A DNA stretch of 6,514 bases, taken from Algoriphagus sp. (GTDB lineage: Bacteria > Bacteroidota > Bacteroidia > Cytophagales > Cyclobacteriaceae). Position 1 is the first letter of the stretch, and each line of letters starts with the position of its first letter. A program made the position numbers and the translations under genes. Below the pieces are notes generated by a model that was given only the letters and a program-made list of their open reading frames with translations, was not told the DNA's origin and searched no databases. The DNA lies in assembly GCA_023255285.1 (NCBI GenBank), contig JALRIY010000131.1, forward strand, positions 1-6,514, in the 5' to 3' direction. This document shows, one piece after another, positions 1-5,679 of this stretch.

Positions 1-878
1 ACCTGAAGGCCTACTTCCCCTTGGAATTTATGGTAGGGGTGATCAATAATTTTGGAGGGTTTTACTCCACCGAATTTTACGTACATGAGCTGCGCATGCA
101 GGGGGCTACGATAGAAGCCCCTCACCTCAACGAGAGTGAGTACCTGACTCGAATCAGTGGGACGACCGTCTACTTGGGCTGGATCCACCTGAAGTACCTT
201 GAAAAACGAACCGTGGAGCGTCTCTTGCAGGAGCGGCAGGCTCAGGGTCCTTTTTTAGGACTGGAGGATTTTGTACGGCGAGTCCCCTGTGGACTGGAAC
301 AGCTGTTGATTTTGATTCGGATTCAAGCCTTCCGGTTTACGGGAAAACCCAAGCAGCAGCTCTTATGGGAGGCCCATTTTCTCCACCACAAGCAGGTAGG
401 AGCACGACCTACGGAGGAACTGTTTGTGCATTCGGCAGACGGCAATTCCTGGGATAGCTTGCCTCCTCAGATGCCGGTATTGGAGGAGTTGGATGTGCGT
501 CAAGACATCTTGGATCAAATCGATATTTTGGAATTTCCACTAGAATCCCCCTTCCACTTGCTCCAGAATCCAAGTATTCAAGGGGTGAGGGCGAAGGAGC
601 TGCCGCAGCGGTTAGGGAAAATCGTACAGGTAATTGGCTACTTGGTCACCGTCAAGTACACCCGAACGATCAAGGGGGAGGTGATGAATTTTGGGACCTT
701 TATCGATTCGGAAGGGAATTGGATCGACACTGTTCACTTCCCTCCTACGGTCAAACAGTATCCCTTCAAAGGCCGAGCGATCTACTGCATCGAAGGGAAG
801 GTCGTGGAAGAGTTTGGCTTCTACTCGCTCGAGGTGCAGCGCATGGAACGGATGGCCTATTGGAATGCGGAGGGGTAG
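1..878 (+). CDS. DNA polymerase III alpha subunit family protein, C-terminal part (probably error-prone DnaE2/ImuC type), 5' truncated by window
   Basis: The reading frame is already open at base 3 and runs to TAG at 876-878, so only about 292 C-terminal residues of a protein normally near 1000 residues are visible. The first residues (LKAYFPLEFMVGVINNFGG) match the conserved DnaE segment that follows the palm and fingers. A helix-hairpin-helix-like stretch follows (around LEDFVRR to AFRFTGK), and the last ~100 residues (VIGYLVTVKYTRTIKGEVM onward) look like the OB-fold. The PHP domain and catalytic aspartates lie outside the window. The NNFGGFY sequence and the end soon after the OB-fold, with no obvious extra tail for the clamp loader, resemble the second, damage-inducible DnaE of Bacteroidota, which usually sits beside an ImuA-like and a Y-family polymerase gene. 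That subtype is inferred. If correct, it acts in translesion synthesis in the cytoplasm. A replicative DnaE is the alternative. The family call is secure, the subtype less so. Confidence 0.88.
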   Translation, partial: LKAYFPLEFMVGVINNFGGFYSTEFYVHELRMQGATIEAPHLNESEYLTRISGTTVYLGWIHLKYLEKRTVERLLQERQAQGPFLGLEDFVRRVPCGLEQLLILIRIQAFRFTGKPKQQLLWEAHFLHHKQVGARPTEELFVHSADGNSWDSLPPQMPVLEELDVRQDILDQIDILEFPLESPFHLLQNPSIQGVRAKELPQRLGKIVQVIGYLVTVKYTRTIKGEVMNFGTFIDSEGNWIDTVHFPPTVKQYPFKGRAIYCIEGKVVEEFGFYSLEVQRMERMAYWNAEG

Positions 879-951
879 GGAAGATGGGATTAGAGTTCTT
901 AGCCAAGTATCAAGGAAGACACCAAGAAATCCTACCCCTTTACCAATTAAG

Positions 952-1595
952 TTATTCCTTCATTTTGTACACTACCGAATACTTGAGGCCCATCGAATGC
1001 TTTCCTGAATCGAATATTTTTTCCTGTAAGCGACCGTCCCAGTACAACAGGTAAGTGAAATCTTCCATCCCACCGCTCAAAACAGAAAAATTGAACACAT
1101 TTGGCGTTTCGGGATTGACATTTTCTAAAAACCGAATACCCAGCAGCACCCGTTCTTGGGGAGCCAAGCGGATGCCCTTGGAGGACAAATCAATAAAGAG
1201 ACGGTTTCGAAATTTACTCGTCGCCAAGTATTTTTCTGGAAAATCGACTCCATCACCAATCGGCAATCCATCTTCTCCCACCACCACAGACTGTATGTAG
1301 AAGCCAGACGAATCTTCCGTCTAATTGTAATTGAAGTAGAATTCTAACCCCTCCAATAAAATAGTAGCTTTTTTGGGATTTTTAAATCCCGACACGGTAG
1401 CAGTTTTATGCTACCTAAAGGACCTAGTATATTTGAATTTTTTCCTTGTACTTTTTAGAAAAATTGGAATACACCAAAATCTTATCCGTAGGGATGATTT
1501 CCACAAGAGCCAACTCGATCACTTGAGCCTCTTGACAAAAACGCAGCATGCCAAGTCAGCCAATTAATAAAACAAAATACGCCTATCTTTTTCAT
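952..1595 (-). pseudogene. Decayed gene for a secreted protein resembling the C-terminal part of carboxypeptidase-like regulatory domain proteins
   Basis: Three minus-strand frames together read as one protein. The first piece begins at ATG 1595-1593 and encodes a signal peptide, MKKIGVFCFINWLTWHAAF. The frame is lost at a five-T run near 1537-1541; removing one T continues it as CQEAQVIELALVEIIPTD and on to a lysine-rich stretch ending at a TAG near 1435. A third frame resumes near 1410, reads VSGFKNPKKATILLEGLEFY, meets TAG at 1321-1323, and then stays open to TAA at 952-954. The pattern 'FYFNYN ... F.N.LFIDLSSKGI ... VLLGIRFLENV ... NFSVLSGG' resembles the C-terminal domain of Bacteroidota proteins often labelled carboxypeptidase-like regulatory domain-containing; this is recalled, not searched. 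The restored protein would have about 214 residues and no room for the usual N-terminal beta-sandwich, so it may be a short family member or an internally deleted copy. A 111-codon GTG-started ORF (1287-952) remains, but it lacks the signal peptide and is probably not functional. Sequencing error is unlikely to explain all the lesions. Confidence 0.68.
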
Positions 1596-1647
1596 AATCG
1601 GTTGATTCATACATTAGGGTGAGATGGATTCCCTCTCCCTAGATAAA

Positions 1648-1878
1648 CTACATCAGATGAGTACAATTAGGGGCACCGTAATCAACGTTAGTCTCCACAT
1701 TCATCCAGGAAAAAAGCTGTTTGCAAATCGTTTTTGTTATAACACACGATTCCCCTCCTCCAATAACCTTCGTTTCACATTCCTGACTAAACATTTTGGC
1801 ATCTGCCTGAGAAGGTAGGGAAAACAAGCCTGCAAACACCCCTATAAGCAACACATTTTTAAATTTTAAAGCTTTCAT
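1648..1878 (-). CDS. Small secreted four-cysteine protein of unknown function (76 aa)
   Basis: I do not recognise the family. The 76-residue product starts MKALKFKNVLLIGVFAGLF, a typical signal peptide with a basic start and a hydrophobic core, and a likely cleavage site after PSQADA (about residue 27). The mature part would be ~49 residues with four cysteines (34, 45, 52 and 72) and a glycine-rich GGGES turn, so two disulfide bonds in the periplasm or outside the cell are plausible. ATG at 1878-1876 follows an A/T-rich leader. A GGGGAG lies upstream but is too far away to be a clear ribosome binding site, which is normal in Bacteroidota. It precedes the decayed gene on the same strand by 52 bp. 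It vaguely recalls the small exported NVEALA-type peptides of this phylum, but that signature is absent. Signal peptide, cysteine pattern and clean stop support a real gene. Confidence 0.66.
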   Translation of the reverse strand: MKALKFKNVLLIGVFAGLFSLPSQADAKMFSQECETKVIGGGESCVITKTICKQLFSWMNVETNVDYGAPNCTHLM

Positions 1879-2000
1879 TTTTAAAAAATTAGTTTCTCCC
1901 CTTTTGCATGATGCCGGGTGGAAATCCTAAACCCTTCTAAAAAACTAGCGTCACTTCACTTCTTGCTGTCGATCATCTCCACCAAGCCAGGAGAGGGAGC

Positions 2001-2032
2001 AGATTAAAAAATCAGTTAAAAAAATCACCCTT
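2001..2032. repeat. Direct repeat copy 1
   Basis: This copy begins AGATTAAAAA and ends AAAAAAATCACCCTT. It matches copy 2 at 2064-2094 in all but about four positions, one of them an indel, and abuts the left inverted arm. The conserved AAAAAAATCACCCTT half is too specific to be simple A-tract similarity. It might be a protein binding site present twice, which is inference only. Confidence 0.6.
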
Positions 2033-2063
2033 AAGAAGACTTGCCCTTTCCTCTTAAAAAACT

Positions 2064-2094
2064 AGATTAAAAAGTAGGTAAAAAAATCACCCTT
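2064..2094. repeat. Direct repeat copy 2
   Basis: This copy begins AGATTAAAAA and ends AAAAAAATCACCCTT, with GTAGGT in the middle where copy 1 has ATCAGTT. It lies five bases before the right inverted arm. The TTAAAAAACTAG just in front of it is partly repeated at 1936-1947 (CTAAAAAACTAG), which hints at further degenerate copies. Confidence 0.6.
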
Positions 2095-2154
2095 TTTGAT
2101 GCTCCCTCTCCTGCCTGGTAAGCGAATGAAAGATAGTTGTAAACGAATGGAATA

Positions 2155-2178
2155 AAGGAAAAGCCTCCACAATGGAGC
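2155..2178 (-). terminator. Possible intrinsic terminator downstream of the phosphodiesterase gene
   Basis: Read on the minus strand, CTCCA-TTG-TGGAG forms a perfect 5-bp hairpin with a 3-base loop (2177-2165), followed after two bases by TTTTCCTTT. The stem is short and the T-run is interrupted, so it is a weak candidate. It lies about 150 bp past the phosphodiesterase stop. The AT-rich hairpin near 2289-2303 is a closer but less GC-rich alternative. Confidence 0.3.
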
Positions 2179-2329
2179 AATAGATTTTTGGTATTTAAAC
2201 CCAGTTTTATTAGCTGAAAAAAGAGGATTAGTAAATCCCACAAAAAATGAATGGATAGTACTGATTTTAGTAAATTATACTAAAAATAGCCTCTATTTAA
2301 AAATAGAATTTTAACTCAAAAGAAACCAA

Positions 2330-3568
2330 TTAATGGAGCACGGATTCCAATACCGAAGCATCCCCATCTAAATTTGCAGGCAGGGGAAGATTTAAAATTC
2401 GGCATAAAAGTGGATAGATATGGATGTTTTGAAACGGTTCCAACTCCAAACCTACCTTGATCTGCGGTCCTTTCGCATAAAAAATTCCGTACATATCCTC
2501 GTAGCGTGGTGTAAATCCATGCTCCCCAAAGACCTGTGTCTGAAAGCGAGCGGCATTGTTTTGATAGCGAACTTTTCCCCGCACATCAGTCAAATAATAC
2601 CCTTGCTTTGGCAGAATCAGGAGGTCCCCTTTGCGCTGGGGAAAAGCAGCCAAGTCCTTGTAGTTTTCGGTGGTGCTTAGGTCATCGATAAGAATATTTG
2701 GATGGCGAGCCTGAAGAAGTTGAATTACACGTTCCTTCTCCCTAGGGTCTTCCAAATGCAAGTGAGCCAAAGCGCCATTGTTGACCACACGCCCTTGTAT
2801 CCCCTCGGTCAATTCCTCCAGTAAAATTAAATTTTCCTGCTTCACTTCTGTCATTCCATGATCCGACACAAGTACCACATGGATGGGAAGATCAAAGCTT
2901 TCCAGTCCTTCAAACAAGGCACCAAGCTCATGATCCAATCGATTTAAAGTTTTTTTCAACTCCAAGTCATTGTTGGGCCCATACCGATGACCCGTATCAT
3001 CCATATCAGAGAAGTAAAGCGTAATCAGTCGAGGGCGCTCCGCAACAGGCAAGCGTAACCAGTCAAATACCTTTGCTATTCGGGTCAAGTTCGGTACTCC
3101 CCCATCGTAATCGTAGTAATAACTGGGACGAACTCCCTGAATCGGAGCTTCTGTACCCACAAAAAAGTAACTCGCCGCTTTAATACCATGTTGCTCGGCC
3201 AGCACCCAGATCGGAGTGCCCCCATACCAATACCCATCTTGCACAATCTCTCGATTGCCCATGGTGTACACTTGGTCTTTGAAGGGCTCGTAAAAGGCAT
3301 TATCTACCAAGCCATGGTGCTCGGGAAGCATCCCAGTAGCAATGCTGTAGTGGTTGGGAAAGGTTTTGGAGGGAAAAGAAGGAATAAGCCCTTTGGAAGC
3401 AGTGCCTTCGGATATAAATCGGGTCAGGTTCTCGGGCTGAAAGCGCTCCACATAATCGTGGCGAAAGCCATCTAGCGAAATCAAGATGACAATGGGCTCT
3501 TTCTCCTGAGAAAAAATTAGGGTACAGGAAGAGAATAGCACAACGAAAACCAGTAGGTAGCGCTTCAT
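2330..3568 (-). CDS. Secreted ectonucleotide pyrophosphatase/phosphodiesterase (NPP) family protein, alkaline phosphatase superfamily
   Basis: This is a full-length 412-residue enzyme that should hydrolyse phosphodiester or pyrophosphate bonds using two zinc ions in the periplasm or at the cell surface. The complete active site can be read: D33 in ISLDGFR, the nucleophile T69 in PSKTFPNHY, N90, D190 and H194 in DDTGHRYGP, D236 and H237 in SDHGM, and H350 in GEHGF. The 21-residue spacing from T69 to N90 is the one I recall for bacterial NPP enzymes. The N-terminus is a signal peptide. FSSC at 12-15 could be a lipobox, making it a lipoprotein, or cleavage may follow SFQ-like residues near 20. 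ATG at 3568-3566 has an A-rich leader. It lies 60 bp after the acetyltransferase gene, with a candidate promoter there. Family known: nucleotides, NAD-like compounds or lysophospholipids can be substrates. The substrate cannot be told here. Confidence 0.93.
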   Translation of the reverse strand: MKRYLLVFVVLFSSCTLIFSQEKEPIVILISLDGFRHDYVERFQPENLTRFISEGTASKGLIPSFPSKTFPNHYSIATGMLPEHHGLVDNAFYEPFKDQVYTMGNREIVQDGYWYGGTPIWVLAEQHGIKAASYFFVGTEAPIQGVRPSYYYDYDGGVPNLTRIAKVFDWLRLPVAERPRLITLYFSDMDDTGHRYGPNNDLELKKTLNRLDHELGALFEGLESFDLPIHVVLVSDHGMTEVKQENLILLEELTEGIQGRVVNNGALAHLHLEDPREKERVIQLLQARHPNILIDDLSTTENYKDLAAFPQRKGDLLILPKQGYYLTDVRGKVRYQNNAARFQTQVFGEHGFTPRYEDMYGIFYAKGPQIKVGLELEPFQNIHIYPLLCRILNLPLPANLDGDASVLESVLH

Positions 3569-3618
3569 TTTTTTTCTTCAAAAATACTGCGCAATAATTT
3601 GACTCGCAAGAAATGACC

Positions 3619-3649
3619 CAAAGCTAGATCAAAGACCTTTTCGCATCAA
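3619..3649 (-). promoter_or_regulatory. Candidate Bacteroidota-type promoter for the phosphodiesterase gene
   Basis: On the minus strand TTG (3649-3647) is followed by 20 bases and then TAGCTTTG (3626-3619), a full match to the TTG / TAnnTTTG pattern known from Bacteroidota. It overlaps the 3' end of the acetyltransferase gene and would give a leader of roughly 40-45 bases before the ATG. It would let the phosphodiesterase be expressed independently of the upstream cluster. Only one consensus match supports it, with no transcription data. Confidence 0.42.
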
Positions 3650-4153
3650 CCAATCGTTTTGGATTTCATTCCCGAAGGGAAAGGGATGACTTCCAAAAAT
3701 GCGAAGTCCATTTTTCTCATAAAACCGAATTGCACGGGCATTGTGCTCCCAAACACCTAACCATAGCCAAGTTTTTCCCTCCTGCCTCGCAAAATTAATC
3801 CCCGCATCAAGGAGCAGTTGCCCCAGCCCAGTACCCCAAACTTCCTTCAAGGTATACAAGCGCGCCACCTCCACAGAAGTAGGATCTTGTACATCGGCCT
3901 GTGCAGCCGCTAAGTTGAGTTTAGTGTAGCCCACGAGTTTCCCATCCAAACTTGCCACAATAAAGATCGAAGCCGATTCCTGCATTTCTTTAGTCAACTT
4001 TTCCTCCGTAAAGGCTTCAGCTAGATAGGCTTGCACATTCTCAGGCTTATTTCCTACGGTAAATGCTTCCAAAAAAGAGGTCCGTGCCAGGGCTAAAAGC
4101 TCTGGCAAATCAGAAAGTGTGGCTTTCCGTAGCTTGGGAACAGAGGTGTTCAA
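3629..4153 (-). CDS. GNAT family N-acetyltransferase, PaiA-like (possible polyamine acetyltransferase)
   Basis: This 174-residue cytoplasmic enzyme should transfer acetyl from acetyl-CoA to an amine. The GNAT core is visible: strand VEVARLYTLK (94-103), the pyrophosphate-binding loop WGTGLGQ (106-112), and the last motif WLGVWEHNARAIRFYEKNG (131-149) with N138 and Y145. The first loop position is Trp where Gln/Arg is usual. WLGVWE, the N-terminal PENVQAYLAEAF stretch (37-48) and the ending GNEIQNDWLMRK closely resemble Bacillus PaiA, a spermidine/spermine acetyltransferase, as I remember it. Substrate is therefore inferred. The start is TTG at 4153-4151: the next Met is residue 56, inside the domain, and no ATG precedes it in frame before a stop at 4177-4175. 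It begins 4 bp after the preceding stop, indicating translational coupling. TGA is at 3631-3629. Confidence 0.88.
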   Translation of the reverse strand: MNTSVPKLRKATLSDLPELLALARTSFLEAFTVGNKPENVQAYLAEAFTEEKLTKEMQESASIFIVASLDGKLVGYTKLNLAAAQADVQDPTSVEVARLYTLKEVWGTGLGQLLLDAGINFARQEGKTWLWLGVWEHNARAIRFYEKNGLRIFGSHPFPFGNEIQNDWLMRKGL

Positions 4154-4157
4154 TTGA

Positions 4158-4754
4158 TTATAGTTTTTTGAGGGCTACTGAAATTTGCGAAATGGGAAAC
4201 TCTCCCAAAATCGCTCGGTAATTTCCTTTGGGACTAATCACTACAAAGCTCTTACATGGATAAGGGAATTGAAAAAAATACTGTGCAAAAATCCCTTCTG
4301 GATCAGGAATCCAAGAGTGGATACCTGCATATTTTTCCAAGCCATGTGCTTGCTGGTATAAATAAACTGGTGGGGCTGTCCCAAACTTTTTGGCATATTT
4401 GAGAACTGCATTGTAATTGGAACGGAGCAATTTCGGGTCCGACATAGCAGCAGCAGAATTGCACTCGTCCTTGCCCGGATAAAAAATAACCACCAGGGGC
4501 TTACCTTCCTGAAAATCAGCTAACATCCCTAATTTTTCATACAACAACTTGGCGTTGGTCACCCCCACTGGCATGCGGTGTACCAGGCGCATATCACCAG
4601 GCGACTCAGCCGGTACCCCAAAGTAGGGACCCGACAGAATCTTGTCTTCGTATTCGGTGTATAAAATTCTCCTCCCCGCCTCATTGAAGTAGGCTTGAGC
4701 TTGTAATTCTAGGCCTCCACCCAGCAGCAGCCAAAGAGTAAATAAAAATCGCAT
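4158..4754 (-). CDS. Exported protein of unknown function, probable thioredoxin-like fold lacking a CxxC motif
   Basis: The chosen ATG at 4754-4752 gives 198 residues with a clear signal peptide, MRFLFTLWLLLGGGLELQAQ, and probable cleavage after QAQA. A TTG at 4763 would add three residues (MRK) and overlap the transporter stop. The region KPLVVIFYPGKDECNS (85-100) looks like the first strand and active-site turn of a thioredoxin or peroxiredoxin, and YPCKSFVVISPKGNYRAILG (165-184) resembles the cis-proline and following beta-hairpin. Only C98 and C167 are present outside the signal peptide and no CxxC exists, so classic disulfide reductase chemistry is unlikely. A C98-C167 pair is possible. 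The segment 30-70 has no recognisable motif. It lies 5 bp after the transporter stop and 4 bp before the acetyltransferase, so it belongs to the same operon. Fold assignment is by eye; the function is unknown. Confidence 0.75.
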   Translation of the reverse strand: MRFLFTLWLLLGGGLELQAQAYFNEAGRRILYTEYEDKILSGPYFGVPAESPGDMRLVHRMPVGVTNAKLLYEKLGMLADFQEGKPLVVIFYPGKDECNSAAAMSDPKLLRSNYNAVLKYAKKFGTAPPVYLYQQAHGLEKYAGIHSWIPDPEGIFAQYFFQFPYPCKSFVVISPKGNYRAILGEFPISQISVALKKL

Positions 4755-4759
4755 TTTTC

Positions 4760-5632
4760 TCAAGCCGTTCCCTTTTTTGCCATATTATTTCCCACAAAGA
4801 TCACCGCTGCCGCCGTTGCAAACATTAGCAAACTATAAATCGCCGAAGGAATGGTCATCACAGAGTTCATTAGTAACGTAGCAGCAATAGTGATGCCCAA
4901 GGTGCCGTTTTGGACGCCCGACTCTATGGCTACCGTCATACCCTGACGAAAATCGAGGCGTACCAACTTTGCCATCAAAAATCCAAGCGCCAACGTGGCC
5001 ACATTTAGCGCTAGCGCAGCAGGACCGGCCTCCAAAAAGTATTGAACGAGGTTTGCTCGCTCCTTTGCAATGGCTGCCACGATGATCACAATAAAAAACA
5101 CGGCTGATAACTTTCGAAAAGGGCCATCCCATTTGGCAGCCCGTGCAGGGGCTTTTTCCAAGACAAGCATGCCCAGAGCCACAGGGATAATGGTAATTAG
5201 CAATACGGACATTACGGTACCTACCACGGACAACTGCTGTTCCTCACCACCAGGGATAAAATAGGCAATCGAATAGTTGACCACAAAAGGGATTGTAGCT
5301 ACTGTGATCAGCGAGGAAAATGCCGTGAGTGTAATGCTTAAGGCAGCATCTCCCTTGGCTAGGTGCGTAATCAAGTTGGACGTAGCCCCTCCAGGACAAG
5401 CAGCCAAGATCATGAGCCCTACGGCGAGTTCGGGAGGCAAAGCAAAGCCAATGGCAATGCCAAACGCCACCAACGGCAGCAGTACAAGCTGGTTGAGCAG
5501 GCCCATACCTACTGCCTTGGGGTAAATGACAATACGTCTAAAGTCCTCTAGGCGCAGACTAAGGCCCATGCCAAACATGATGACGGCAAGCGAAAAAGGG
5601 AGAAAGAGTTCAGTAAGAAGGCTAGATTCCAT
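4760..5632 (-). CDS. Bile acid:sodium symporter (BASS/SBF) family transporter
   Basis: This 290-residue inner-membrane protein with about nine or ten hydrophobic segments should move an organic anion with sodium. Diagnostic pieces are GMGLSL (21-26), ACPGGATSN (78-86) and ESGVQNGTLG (237-246). Compared from memory with the Neisseria ASBT structure, every sodium ligand has a counterpart at the right spacing: S85, N86, S99, T103 and E237 for site 1, and Q48, E237 and Q241 for site 2. Sodium coupling is therefore likely retained. Bacterial members transport varied carboxylates, including ketopantoate and other organic acids, so 'bile acid' is only the family name. Start is ATG at 5632-5630, 47 bp after the DUF819 gene. 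The next gene follows within 5 bp, so the group is probably one transcript. Confidence 0.93.
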   Translation of the reverse strand: MESSLLTELFLPFSLAVIMFGMGLSLRLEDFRRIVIYPKAVGMGLLNQLVLLPLVAFGIAIGFALPPELAVGLMILAACPGGATSNLITHLAKGDAALSITLTAFSSLITVATIPFVVNYSIAYFIPGGEEQQLSVVGTVMSVLLITIIPVALGMLVLEKAPARAAKWDGPFRKLSAVFFIVIIVAAIAKERANLVQYFLEAGPAALALNVATLALGFLMAKLVRLDFRQGMTVAIESGVQNGTLGITIAATLLMNSVMTIPSAIYSLLMFATAAAVIFVGNNMAKKGTA

Positions 5633-5679
5633 GGGTATATTGGGCGAGGAAAGATAAACGCAATGAAAAATAAATAAAA

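Larger units (their letters stand above)
1981..2119. repeat. Imperfect inverted repeat (~20-bp arms) enclosing direct repeats
   Basis: The left arm (1981-2001) and the reverse complement of the right arm (2100-2119) agree over about 20 bases with one indel and one mismatch. Fourteen bases match without a break: CAGGAGAGGGAGCA at 1988-2001 and its complement at 2100-2113. The 98-bp interior contains two direct repeats and a smaller inverted repeat, TTAAGA (2031-2036) and TCTTAA (2052-2057). The GC-rich arms stand out from an A/T-rich surround. It could be a miniature inverted-repeat element, a long-hairpin transcript, or a duplicated regulatory unit. No target-site duplication is visible at the outer edges (CTCC on the left, AAGC on the right), so mobility is not supported. 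Confidence 0.65.
1879..2329. other. 451-bp non-coding, AT-rich intergenic region with nested repeats
   Basis: No convincing reading frame lies on either strand here. The region is upstream of the four-cysteine gene and downstream of the phosphodiesterase gene, both on the minus strand. It holds the inverted/direct repeat structure at 1981-2119, a small GC-containing hairpin at 2165-2177, and a short AT-rich hairpin near 2289-2303 (AAATAG-CCT-CTATTT). I looked for the Bacteroidota TAnnTTTG motif on the minus strand and found no good match upstream of the four-cysteine gene, so its promoter is not assigned. Confidence 0.7.

Noticed and set aside
871..939. Inverted repeat AGGGGTAGG (871-879) and CCTACCCCT (931-939) between the converging genes, a possible terminator
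   Set aside because: The loop is about 51 bases and no clear T-run follows on either strand, so chance or a very weak terminator is more likely.
691..1054. Two overlapping plus-strand ORFs at the polymerase 3' end
   Set aside because: They lie mostly inside the polymerase coding frame, are rich in Ser/Arg with no domain pattern, and run into the relic on the opposite strand.
1055..1567. Plus-strand ORFs opposite the gene relic (1055-1300, 1156-1347, 1373-1567)
   Set aside because: The minus strand shows a coherent protein pattern here, while the plus-strand products have no signal peptide, motif or plausible composition.
1624..1818. Plus-strand ORF opposite the four-cysteine gene
   Set aside because: It is antisense to a frame with a clear signal peptide and has no features of its own.
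1981..2119. CRISPR array reading of the direct repeats
   Set aside because: Only two imperfect copies, A-rich, with no regular spacers and no cas genes.
1981..2119. Complete insertion element
   Set aside because: No transposase frame lies between the arms and no target duplication is visible at the edges; only a miniature element remains possible.
2420..3581. Antisense and alternate-frame ORFs across the phosphodiesterase gene
   Set aside because: They overlap a full-length enzyme with all its catalytic residues in frame and are codon shadows.
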